From assembly GCA_031556405.1 (NCBI GenBank), contig JAVBTC010000180.1, positions 1 to 18,213 on the forward strand: DNA of 18,213 nt, given 5' to 3'. The translations under genes and the position numbers were made by a program. The stretch is from WQZF01 sp031556405. Lineage in GTDB: Bacteria; Pseudomonadota; Gammaproteobacteria; Burkholderiales; Rhodocyclaceae. Of the stretch, positions 7,605-14,200 are shown piece after piece (within the stretch, counting starts at the first letter, position 1; every line of letters begins with the position of its first letter). Under the pieces are notes generated by a model. That model worked only from the letters and a program-made list of their open reading frames with translations, ran no database searches and had not been told where the DNA came from.

Positions 7605-8138
7605 ATGAATTTCTGTAGTCAATGCGGCGCCCCCGTCATCATTTCCATCCCCCCCGGCGATACATTGCCGCGACATGTCTGCGAGCGCTGCGGGACGATT
7701 CATTACCGCAACCCCAAGATGGTGGTCGGTTGCATCCCCCGATGGCAGGAAAAAATTCTGCTTTGCCGCCGCGCCATCGAACCGCGCCACGGGTTATGGA
7801 CCCTGCCGGCGGGATTCATGGAAAACGGCGAAACAACTGAACAGGCGGCTACGCGGGAAACACGGGAAGAAGCATGCGCCGAGGTCGAATTGGACGGACT
7901 GTTTTCGCTGGTCAGCCTGCCGCGGATCAGCCAGGTACACCTCTTTTACCTGGGGCACCTGAATGCTCCCGTATATGCCGTCGGCAGCGAATCCCTCGAA
8001 GTAGAGTTATTCACGGAAGCGCAAGTTCCCTGGAATACACTCGCTTTCGCCAGCGTCGAAATGACCTTGCGCGCATACTTTGAAGATTGCCGCTCCGGCA
8101 TGCTGGGTCAGCATGCCTCGGCTTCATTCACTTTCTAA
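7605..8138 (+). CDS. Nudix hydrolase with N-terminal zinc ribbon
   Basis: This is a 177-residue pyrophosphohydrolase that would cleave a nucleoside diphosphate linked to another group. It begins with a zinc-ribbon: FCSQCG and VCERCG give two CxxC pairs, followed by IHYRNPKMVVGCIP, the start typical of the Nudix_N_2 family. The Nudix box is GFMENGETTEQAATRETREE, with the metal-binding REXXEE core intact. After it the usual glycine is Cys (EEACAEV), which I recall as common in this subfamily. Substrate is unknown; plant relatives hydrolyse FAD, which is only a lead. The ATG at 7605-7607 has AGAGG just upstream and directly starts the zinc ribbon; the frame is open further upstream but without family sequence. 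The 3' end overlaps the convergent neighbour by 15 bases. Confidence 0.9.
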   Translation: MNFCSQCGAPVIISIPPGDTLPRHVCERCGTIHYRNPKMVVGCIPRWQEKILLCRRAIEPRHGLWTLPAGFMENGETTEQAATRETREEACAEVELDGLFSLVSLPRISQVHLFYLGHLNAPVYAVGSESLEVELFTEAQVPWNTLAFASVEMTLRAYFEDCRSGMLGQHASASFTF

Positions 8139-8876
8139 ATCAAAACGCACCGGCACTGAAACTCGGACATTTCGTCCATGCAATATCTCTGGCAGCGACG
8201 TATGGGCCGCAGCCTGCTGCAGCATCGCAAGCGCCTCTTCGTCGAGCAAAGGGTAACCGCTGGAATGGGCAAGCACCACTCTTGGGGGACCCAGTCCGAT
8301 TTCCAGGTCGATCGTGCTGGTACCGGATTCTCCCCGTGATTTCGCCAGCAACGGGTAATTCTTGAACCGGCGCGCCTGCACACCGAGCGCCAGCACATAC
8401 TGGCGCAGGGAATCCCGGTCCATTTCCTGGCCGACTGTCGAATTCGCGGCTTCCTGCCCCATTTTCCACTTTTCCTTTCGGTCCGCCGCGGTTGTATCGG
8501 AAATCGGAGAAGACGGCGTCGGCGTTGATTTTGGTAAAAACGCCGTGTCCGAACGGACGGCCGTGTGTTTGCGCATGATTGGAGATGAAGCCGGAAATGG
8601 CACCGCTCGCCGTGCCGATGATTGCGGCGCGGTTTCCCGTGCCGGGGCATGTGCGGAAAGCAATTTTTCAGAAAGAGAAGATTCAGAACGCGCGGAAGGG
8701 AGATCGCGCACTGCCGCTTTCGCAATGAAAGCACTCCGCAAGCGTGCTTTCAATTCTGTTGAGCCTCCCGTCGCTCTCGTCGTGCCGAATGAAAACGGCA
8801 GGCTATAAAGAATGAGCAAATGCACGAAAAGAGACGCGATCAGAGCGTAACGAAAACAGCGAGAAGGCGAAGTCAC
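8124..8876 (-). CDS. TonB-C-domain protein (energy transducer TonB-like)
   Basis: The 250-residue product has a single membrane anchor near the N-terminus (about 10-29, RYALIASLFVHLLILYSLPF), a long Ser/Ala/Pro-rich periplasmic spacer, and a C-terminal domain of TonB type: RRFKNYPLLAKSRG, then TIDLEIGLGPPRVVL, then SSGYPLLDEEALAMLQQA. TonB proteins couple the inner-membrane proton gradient to outer-membrane transport. No exbB or exbD lies nearby, so it may work with a motor encoded elsewhere or have a structural role. The spacer lacks the Pro-Glu/Pro-Lys repeats of classic TonB. The start is a GTG at 8874-8876 without a clear ribosome site; it is chosen because the anchor begins ten residues later. 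It overlaps the convergent Nudix gene by 15 bases. Confidence 0.8.
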   Translation of the reverse strand: MTSPSRCFRYALIASLFVHLLILYSLPFSFGTTRATGGSTELKARLRSAFIAKAAVRDLPSARSESSLSEKLLSAHAPARETAPQSSARRAVPFPASSPIMRKHTAVRSDTAFLPKSTPTPSSPISDTTAADRKEKWKMGQEAANSTVGQEMDRDSLRQYVLALGVQARRFKNYPLLAKSRGESGTSTIDLEIGLGPPRVVLAHSSGYPLLDEEALAMLQQAAAHTSLPEILHGRNVRVSVPVRFDLESE

Positions 8877-8964
8877 GAAAAATTTGGTTTTTGGTGATGA
8901 AGGGAATGTCGGATGAAACAGAGGAACCGGAAACGCCTCTATTTTATAAAGGGAAGCTTATAGA

Positions 8965-8992
8965 TTGTTTTTCCGTGCTTTATTGCTATAAT
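8965..8992 (+). promoter_or_regulatory. Extended -10 promoter of the rpsP operon
   Basis: TATAAT at 8987-8992 is preceded by TGC, giving an extended -10 element (TGCTATAAT). A partial -35, TTGTTT at 8965-8970, lies 16 bases upstream. Transcription would start near 8999, leaving a leader of about 25 bases before rpsP. The surrounding 8877-9023 is AT-rich and must also hold the promoter of the divergent TonB-like gene; no clear one was identified there. Confidence 0.7.
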
Positions 8993-9023
8993 TCGTCTCT
9001 TTTTTTGACCCTGGAAGAAAATA

Positions 9024-9290
9024 ATGGTTGTCATCCGTCTCGCTCGTGGGGGCGCGAAGAAGCGTCCTTTCTACAACATCGTCGCCACCGATTCGCGCAA
9101 TCGCCGCGATGGCCGTTTCATCGAACGCATCGGTTTCTACAATCCGGCCGCTGCTGCCAGTGAAGAGTCGCTGCGCGTGGCGCATGATCGCCTCGACTAC
9201 TGGAAACAGCAAGGGGCACAACTGTCGCCGACGGTAAAACGTCTGGTCAAGCAGTCTACGCGCCAGATCGCGTCCCCTGCCGCAGCCTGA
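9024..9290 (+). CDS. rpsP: 30S ribosomal protein bS16
   Basis: bS16 is a small-subunit assembly protein that binds 16S rRNA. The 88-residue sequence is textbook: VVIRLARGGAKKRPFYNIV, then DSRNRRDGRFIERIGFYNP, then LDYWKQQGAQLSPTVKRLV. A GGAAGAAA ribosome site sits about seven bases before the ATG at 9024-9026. It is the first gene of the conserved rpsP-rimM-trmD-rplS operon and lies right behind a strong promoter. A 148-base gap follows before rimM, longer than other gaps in this operon, and contains a hairpin. Confidence 0.98.
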   Translation: MVVIRLARGGAKKRPFYNIVATDSRNRRDGRFIERIGFYNPAAAASEESLRVAHDRLDYWKQQGAQLSPTVKRLVKQSTRQIASPAAA

Positions 9291-9397
9291 TAGCAGCAGT
9301 ATTCACAGAACACAGAATATTACGGCCTTGCCCGCTTCATCCCGCCGTTTCTCGCGTTCTTAAAGCCGCCCTGGTCACCCGTTCTGATTTTTTGCTC

Positions 9398-9412
9398 AAC
9401 CTGTCTCAGGTT
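9398..9412 (+). promoter_or_regulatory. Hairpin in the rpsP-rimM gap
   Basis: AACCTG-TCT-CAGGTT is a perfect 6-base stem with a 3-base loop, ending 26 bases before the rimM ATG. It lacks a T run, so it is not a standard terminator. In E. coli the two ribosomal proteins of this operon are made far more than RimM and TrmD, with mRNA structure limiting translation of the latter; this stem could act likewise. The rest of the gap (9291-9438) shows nothing further. Confidence 0.35.
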
Positions 9413-9438
9413 CAAGAGAAGAAACACATCGGCCGGCA

Positions 9439-9990
9439 ATGATCGTTCTTGGAAAAATCGTCGGCGCATATGGTGTTCAAGGATGGGTCAGAATGCATCC
9501 GTTTGCCGACGACCCCCGCATGTGGGATGAATTACCCGCCGGCTGGCTGGGACAGGAAGAAGAACAGGGGCTGAAACCGAAAGATGGCGCGGGTTCATGG
9601 CGCGAAGTCCGAGTGGATCACAAGCGCTGGCATGGAAATACGCTGTTGCTGCGTTTTGCCGGGATGGAAGACCGTAACGCCGCCGAATCCATTATTGGAT
9701 TACTGTTCGGCGTTCCCCGCGAACGATTGCCGCAACCCGGTGAAGGCGAATATTACTGGGGAGACTTGCTGGGGCTGCAAGTCATCAGCACGGAAGATCA
9801 GGTACTGGGTGAAGTGCTCGGGTTGATTGAAACCGGTGCCAATACGGTACTGCGTGTCGGCACGAACGGGGAATCAAACGAAGCTTCGAAGCCCTCCGCG
9901 GAACGGCTGCTGCCTTTTGTTGATGCTGTGGTGTTGGAGGTGGATCTGGCGGGGCGGCGTATCCGCGTCGATTGGGGCTTGGACTGGTAA
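9439..9990 (+). CDS. rimM: 16S rRNA processing protein RimM
   Basis: RimM helps maturation of the 30S head and binds uS19. The 183-residue protein has an N-terminal RimM domain (MIVLGKIVGAYGVQGWVRMHPFAD at its start, AGMEDRNAAESIIGLLFGVPR) and a C-terminal PRC-barrel (YYWGDLLGLQVISTED, then GANTVLRVG, then LLPFVDAVVLEVDLAGRRIRVDW). An insertion of roughly a dozen residues (GTNGESNEASKPSAE) sits in the barrel between VLRV and LLPF. The ATG at 9439 is the only usual start codon after an in-frame stop at 9385-9387, and its ribosome site is poor, consistent with low expression of this gene compared with rpsP. trmD starts 74 bases downstream. Confidence 0.97.
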   Translation: MIVLGKIVGAYGVQGWVRMHPFADDPRMWDELPAGWLGQEEEQGLKPKDGAGSWREVRVDHKRWHGNTLLLRFAGMEDRNAAESIIGLLFGVPRERLPQPGEGEYYWGDLLGLQVISTEDQVLGEVLGLIETGANTVLRVGTNGESNEASKPSAERLLPFVDAVVLEVDLAGRRIRVDWGLDW

Positions 9991-10064
9991 TCAACCCATA
10001 TTTCCCGTCGGTGGGGCTGAAGCTGTAAACACAGGAGAAGTGCGGGAAACACGGCAGCGAAGTG

Positions 10065-10883
10065 ATGGAAGACTTTCAGATCGACGTTGTCAGCATTTTT
10101 CCCGAAATGTTCGCCGCGCTGACGCAATACGGAATCACGCGGCGGGCGATGGAAGAGAAGCGCTGGTCGCTGACGACGTGGAATCCGCGCGATTTCACCA
10201 ACAATCGCTACAGGACGGTCGATGATCGTCCGTTCGGCGGCGGGCCGGGAATGGTAATGCAGGCCGAGCCGCTGGAATGCGCGATTCTGGCGGCGAAGGA
10301 ACGGCAACGGCAGGTGCAGCCGCAGGCGCGCAGCCGGGTAATTTATCTGTCGCCACAGGGTGCGCCGCTCACGCATGCACGAGTCGCCGGGCTGGCGCAG
10401 CAAGCAGAATGCGGGGGGGAAAACCTGATTTTGCTTTGTGGCCGTTATGAAGGTATCGACGAGCGTTTGATCGAGCGTTGCGTCGACGAGGAAATTTCGA
10501 TCGGGGATTTTGTCCTTTCCGGAGGCGAAATTCCGGCGATGGCGTTGATCGACGCCATCGTGCGGCAATTGCCGGGAGTGCTGAACGATGCGCGCTCGGC
10601 GCAAGATGATTCGTTCGTCTCCGGTCTTCTGGACTGCCCGCATTACACACGGCCGGAGGATTATCATGGAGCGATGGTGCCTGAAGTGTTGCTTTCCGGG
10701 CATCATGAGAGAATTCGCCGCTGGCGCCTCAAGGAGGCGCTGGGGCGGACATGGCGGCGGCGCCCGGAGTTGTTGGCCGGTCGTGCGTTGTCCAAAGAGG
10801 AAGCGCAACTCCTGGAGGAATACCGGCAGGAGCAATGCGAATCAGTAAACGATAAAGGAGTTTTTGAAAATGAATCTGATTGA
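10065..10883 (+). CDS. trmD: tRNA (guanine-37-N1)-methyltransferase TrmD
   Basis: TrmD methylates G37 next to the anticodon in tRNAs reading CUN, CCN and CGG codons, preventing frameshifts. The product of 272 residues has the SPOUT trefoil-knot motifs: IDVVSIFPEMF at the start, RPFGGGPGMVM, LLCGRYEGIDERLIE and IGDFVLSGGEIPAMALIDAI, plus HYTRPEDYHG of the C-terminal tRNA-binding part. ATG at 10065 is preceded directly by GTG at 10062; either could serve, and neither has a strong ribosome site. The 3' end overlaps rplS by 14 bases, so the last codons of trmD include the rplS ribosome site and start. This gives a tail about 15 residues longer than usual. Confidence 0.97.
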   Translation: MEDFQIDVVSIFPEMFAALTQYGITRRAMEEKRWSLTTWNPRDFTNNRYRTVDDRPFGGGPGMVMQAEPLECAILAAKERQRQVQPQARSRVIYLSPQGAPLTHARVAGLAQQAECGGENLILLCGRYEGIDERLIERCVDEEISIGDFVLSGGEIPAMALIDAIVRQLPGVLNDARSAQDDSFVSGLLDCPHYTRPEDYHGAMVPEVLLSGHHERIRRWRLKEALGRTWRRRPELLAGRALSKEEAQLLEEYRQEQCESVNDKGVFENESD

Positions 10884-11247
10884 GCAACTGGAACAGGAAG
10901 AAATTGCCCGCCTGGGCAAGACGATTCCCGATTTCAATCCGGGTGATGTCGTCGTCGTCCAGGTGAAGGTCAAGGAAGGGTCGCGCGAGCGGCTCCAGGC
11001 CTACGAAGGCGTGGTGATTGCCAAGCGCAATCGTGGCCTGAATTCCAGCTTCATCGTGCGCAAGATTTCGTCGGGAGAAGGCGTTGAGCGTACGTTCCAG
11101 ACGTATTCGCCGCTCCTGGCCAAAATTGAAGTGAAACGCCGCGGCGACGTACGTCGCGCCAAGCTGTACTATCTGCGCCAGCGTTCCGGGAAATCCGCGC
11201 GAATCAAGGAAAAACTGGAACGGAAGACAAAGGGACAGGCAGATTAA
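10870..11247 (+). CDS. rplS: 50S ribosomal protein bL19
   Basis: bL19 lies at the subunit interface of the large ribosomal subunit. The 125-residue sequence is canonical: NLIEQLEQEEIARL at the start, DFNPGDVVVVQVKVKEG, EGVVIAKRNRGLNSSFIVRK, ERTFQTYSPLL and VRRAKLYYLRQRSGKSARI. A strong AAGGAG ribosome site at 10855-10860 lies inside the trmD coding sequence, nine bases before the ATG; this allows high independent translation despite the overlap. It is the last gene of the operon and is followed after 25 bases by an intrinsic terminator. Confidence 0.98.
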   Translation: MNLIEQLEQEEIARLGKTIPDFNPGDVVVVQVKVKEGSRERLQAYEGVVIAKRNRGLNSSFIVRKISSGEGVERTFQTYSPLLAKIEVKRRGDVRRAKLYYLRQRSGKSARIKEKLERKTKGQAD

Positions 11248-11272
11248 TTTTTCCTGGACCGGATTTTCCATC

Positions 11273-11306
11273 CACAAAAAAAGCGCCTTCCGGCGCTTTT
11301 TTTGTG
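11273..11306 (+). terminator. Rho-independent terminator of the rpsP-rplS operon, symmetrical
   Basis: A perfect 15-base inverted repeat, CACAAAAAAAGCGCC (11273-11287) and its complement (11292-11306), encloses a TTCC loop. The GC-rich core GCGCC is bordered by seven A on one side and seven T on the other, so it can end transcripts from both directions. It stops rplS transcription and may also catch transcripts of the convergent sugar cluster arriving on the minus strand. Confidence 0.95.
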
Positions 11307-11527
11307 CCCAGTACATCGAGAGAAAATTTTCGTGTACCCGCCCGCTGTATCTTGTTTGTTCCACGCACCGGGAAAAATTCTCCGAATTCCTGCCCGCACA
11401 GAAATTACGCAGACTTCTCTGGGTTTCACCAGTAACAGTTATTCAAGCAGCCCAAACACAGGTATTCGATACAAATTTTATTTCAGGTCATTTCTGCATG
11501 GATGAAAAACCAGAGGGGTTCTCCACG
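11307..11527. other. Gene-free gap between rplS terminator and sugar cluster
   Basis: These 221 bases contain no gene I can support. The only structure is an interrupted inverted repeat, GTACA (11311-11315) and TGTAC (11333-11337), around a 10-base palindrome GAAAATTTTC (11322-11331). Base composition is more AT-rich than the flanking ribosomal operon. It marks the junction between the conserved operon and the nonulosonic acid cluster. Confidence 0.5.
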
Positions 11528-12253
11528 CTATGTATCCTTTCCTGTGATGGCAGAAAATTCCGACGCTACCAGTTCCGCAATTTTCCAATCCCAGGCATCG
11601 TCGATATCGAGTGCCTCACGCGCATCATCGATGAGCAGTGCGTGCGTTTCCGGCGTAAAATAGCTGCGATACTTCAAAAGATCTTCCGTCGTCGCCAGAT
11701 ACAGACTGCCGTTGATCTGATAGGCTGGCGGCAAATCCTGCGAACGCATATTTTCGCCTGCACTTTTTCCTCCGGGTGCATCACAATACGGCGCCATTTT
11801 CCCTTCGGCATCGAGGCGATAACACCATGCAGGATGTGATTGTGCCGGACTGACGGCAACCAGGGGCCGCAAATGCTCTTTGAATTTCATCACAGCGCGG
11901 CGGATCGTGGCCGCGCTTCTGAACGGCGAAGTCGGCTGCAACAGCAATACCGCATCTGGCCGCCGTCCTTCTGCCGCACACGCCTCGACGGCATGAAACA
12001 GTGCATCCATCGACGAGGCGGTATCGGTCGCCAGTGCCTCTGGACGCAGCCAAGGCACGCGCACACCCCATTCCTCGCCCAACACCGCCAGCGCCGCGTC
12101 GTCGGTGGATAGTAAGAGATCGTTGAGCGCCCCGCTGTCTCGTGCCGCGAGAATGGTCCAGGCCAACAGTGGCTTGCCGCCGAGCAGGCGGGCGTTTTTG
12201 CCCGGCAGGCGTTTCGAGCCACCGCGCGCAAGAATCAAACCGAGAATTTCCAT
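11528..12253 (-). CDS. legF: CMP-nonulosonate cytidylyltransferase (CMP-legionaminate synthase type)
   Basis: The enzyme would activate a nonulosonic acid with CTP to give the CMP-sugar used by glycosyltransferases. The 241-residue protein has the NeuA/LegF/PseF signature ARGGSKRLPGKN near the start, LLLQPTSPFRS in the middle and the metal-binding IDDAWDW near the end, with no extra domain. Family features alone do not separate sialic, legionaminic and pseudaminic acid; legionaminic is preferred from the neighbours (LegC-, LegG-, LegI- and PtmE-like). The ATG at 12251-12253 has AAAGGG upstream. It is cut off from the rest of its pathway by an oppositely oriented gene, so it needs its own promoter, which I could not place, or read-through. 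Confidence 0.85.
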   Translation of the reverse strand: MEILGLILARGGSKRLPGKNARLLGGKPLLAWTILAARDSGALNDLLLSTDDAALAVLGEEWGVRVPWLRPEALATDTASSMDALFHAVEACAAEGRRPDAVLLLQPTSPFRSAATIRRAVMKFKEHLRPLVAVSPAQSHPAWCYRLDAEGKMAPYCDAPGGKSAGENMRSQDLPPAYQINGSLYLATTEDLLKYRSYFTPETHALLIDDAREALDIDDAWDWKIAELVASEFSAITGKDT

Positions 12254-12270
12254 TGCTAACCCTTTGTTTT

Positions 12271-12298
12271 TTGTAAAAAATAAGAAAAATGTTAAAAT
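12271..12298 (+). promoter_or_regulatory. Candidate promoter of the amidotransferase gene
   Basis: TTGTAA at 12271-12276 and TAAAAT at 12293-12298 are separated by 16 bases, giving a reasonable sigma-70 layout (4 and 5 matches of 6). The start would be about 50 bases before the ATG at 12354. The whole 12254-12345 stretch is extremely AT-rich, so other -10-like words occur, for example TATTAT at 12308-12313; the exact start is uncertain. Confidence 0.4.
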
Positions 12299-12353
12299 TA
12301 GTAAATTTATTATGTTTTTTAAATAAATATTATTTCAGTTATAGGGGAGTGCC

Positions 12354-13475
12354 ATGAAGTACTGTAAGAAATGTGTTATGCCTGATACCCGTCCTGGCAT
12401 ATTTTTCGATGACGAAGGTGTTTGCCAAGCTTGCCGTGCAGAAGAACAAAAGGATAAAACAGACTGGGACGCACGGTGGAAAGAACTGGAAGTGCTGTGC
12501 GATAAGCATCGAGGCAAATACGGCAAAAATGCACCGGATTGCATTATTGCCGTTTCGGGCGGCAAAGACAGTCACTTTCAAGTCCATATTTTGAAAGACA
12601 AGCTGGGCATGACGCCTCTGCTGGTTTCGGTAGAAGACAATTTCACCATGACCGAGGCAGGAAAGCATAATCTACGTAATATTTCCGAAGCTTTCGGTTG
12701 CAATATTATTTCCATAAAACCCAATCTCCGGGCAGAAAAATCGCTTTTACGCACCTGTCTGAAAAAATGGGGAAAGCCCACTTGGTTCATTGACCGCCTC
12801 ATTTACACCTACCCCGTTCGCATGGCACTGGCATTTCGCCTGCCGCTTCTGGTATATGGGGAAAATATCAGTTATGAATATGGAGGAGAGGGTCGGGTAG
12901 AAACCCCTTCCGCCGCGAATCAGATCAATAACAATGTAGCATCTGCTCTGCCATGGCAAGAATTGCTCAGCGAAGAAGTTTCCGAACAAGATTTGCATCT
13001 GTGTGAATACCCGGAACAGGCCTTGGAGGGATTTTCACTCGAACCCATTTACTTAAGCTATTACGTACGCTGGAACAGCTACCGTAACTATATGCTTGCA
13101 AAAACTCTGGGGTTCTGGGATTTACATCACGAGTGGGAGCGCGAGCATACTTTCGAATGTTTCGATCAAGTGGATAGCATGGCCTATCTGGTGCATCCTT
13201 GGATGAAATATCCGAAATTCGGCCATGCAAGTGCCACCGATTATGCGGCGAGACTCATCCGTTATGGCATGCTGTCTAGGGAAGTAGGAATCGAATTGGT
13301 ACGCGAGCACGATCACCGCCTTGACCAGAAAGCTCTAACCGACTTTTGCCAATTCACGGGCATGACACAGCGAAAATTCTGGGAAATCGCTGATCGTTTT
13401 TACAATCAGGATATTTTCACGAAAAATCGTTATGGCGAATGGGTGCTAAAGAACCCGATCTGGGAGCAAGGCTGA
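12354..13475 (+). CDS. N-acetyl sugar amidotransferase (WbpG/PseA/PtmG family)
   Basis: Members of this family use an ammonia donor and ATP to turn the N-acetyl group of a nonulosonic acid or other sugar into an acetamidino group. The 373-residue protein has an N-terminal Cys-rich motif, YCKKCVMPDTRPG with a second pair VCQAC (Cys4, Cys7, Cys24, Cys27), then a PP-loop ATP site IIAVSGGKDS (residues 64-73), and the family motifs PLLVYGENISYEYGG and HPWMKYPKFGH. A glutaminase subunit (HisH-like) often accompanies it but is not seen here. A GGGGAG site precedes the ATG. It is the only plus-strand gene in the cluster, is much more AT-rich than its neighbours, and ends 38 bases from the convergent acetyltransferase: all signs of separate acquisition. 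Confidence 0.88.
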   Translation: MKYCKKCVMPDTRPGIFFDDEGVCQACRAEEQKDKTDWDARWKELEVLCDKHRGKYGKNAPDCIIAVSGGKDSHFQVHILKDKLGMTPLLVSVEDNFTMTEAGKHNLRNISEAFGCNIISIKPNLRAEKSLLRTCLKKWGKPTWFIDRLIYTYPVRMALAFRLPLLVYGENISYEYGGEGRVETPSAANQINNNVASALPWQELLSEEVSEQDLHLCEYPEQALEGFSLEPIYLSYYVRWNSYRNYMLAKTLGFWDLHHEWEREHTFECFDQVDSMAYLVHPWMKYPKFGHASATDYAARLIRYGMLSREVGIELVREHDHRLDQKALTDFCQFTGMTQRKFWEIADRFYNQDIFTKNRYGEWVLKNPIWEQG

Positions 13476-13513
13476 TCCGTTCCTTTCCCTCTCAGCACCC
13501 ACCATCGGGTTGT

Positions 13514-14173
13514 TTATCCTTTACGCACAAGGGGTATGGCAGGATTACCGGCCACTGTGGAAAAGGGTGGAACGCTTTTCGTCACTACGGCCCCCATACC
13601 GATAACCGCATTACGTCCAATGATTATCGGCTTTTCGCGCGTTCCTTGCCGGATGGTGGCACTGGCTCCGATGTATACGTGATCTTCAATAATCACGCCG
13701 CCATTGCAATGTGCGTTTGGGGCAAGAGTCACATAGTCTCCAATAACGCAATCATGTGAGATGGAAGAATAAATATTGGCATGAAAGAATTTTCCGATGG
13801 TCACATTGCATGTGACCATCGAAAATGGGCAAAGAATTGCTCCTTCGCCGATCAGGGTTCCTTCCATGGAGATGCTGCTTGGTGCCCTTACGGTAAAAGG
13901 TGTGGCTCCGCGAGCAATGAATTTTTCCGCGATCTTCTTTCGCAGCAGGGAATCCGAAATCGCGATGCTGAAAAATTTTTTGCCACGGTGGCTGAGAAAA
14001 ATTTCTTCTGCCATGACTTTATGGCCATTAACAATATTTCTCTCATCACTGGCAATACCGACAAATTCTATTTCGCAATCGATACCCTGCCGCTCCCGTG
14101 CGAGCATTTCCACGGCGACAGACATCACTTCCCTCGCACATCCTCCAGTTCCGACGATTCCATATAAACGCAT
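13514..14173 (-). CDS. NeuD/PglD-like sugar acetyltransferase (candidate LegH)
   Basis: This 219-residue protein has a Rossmann-like N-terminal part (MRLYGIVGTGGCAREV) and a left-handed beta-helix of hexapeptide repeats (IGEGAILCPFSMV, IGKFFHANIY, IGDYVTLAPNAHCNG, IIGRNAVIGMGAVV). His140 in SISHDCVIGD is the expected catalytic base. In a legionaminate pathway it would N-acetylate the 4-amino sugar made by LegC; a NeuD-type O-acetyltransferase role is the alternative and cannot be excluded from sequence. The ATG at 14171-14173 is chosen over an upstream TTG because it starts the family motif. It begins 27 bases after the nucleotidyltransferase gene. Its GC content is visibly lower than that of the genes upstream. 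Confidence 0.82.
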   Translation of the reverse strand: MRLYGIVGTGGCAREVMSVAVEMLARERQGIDCEIEFVGIASDERNIVNGHKVMAEEIFLSHRGKKFFSIAISDSLLRKKIAEKFIARGATPFTVRAPSSISMEGTLIGEGAILCPFSMVTCNVTIGKFFHANIYSSISHDCVIGDYVTLAPNAHCNGGVIIEDHVYIGASATIRQGTREKPIIIGRNAVIGMGAVVTKSVPPFSTVAGNPAIPLVRKG

Positions 14174-14200
14174 ATCCAAGATTCCTGATTGGGAAACAAG

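Noticed and set aside
8891..9163. Small plus-strand open frame spanning the rpsP promoter and start
   Set aside because: It overlaps the rpsP promoter and then reads rpsP in another frame; composition and position argue against a gene.
9798..10835. Minus-strand open frame of 345 codons across rimM and trmD
   Set aside because: It covers two canonical plus-strand genes and its translation shows no domain; it is an antisense shadow.
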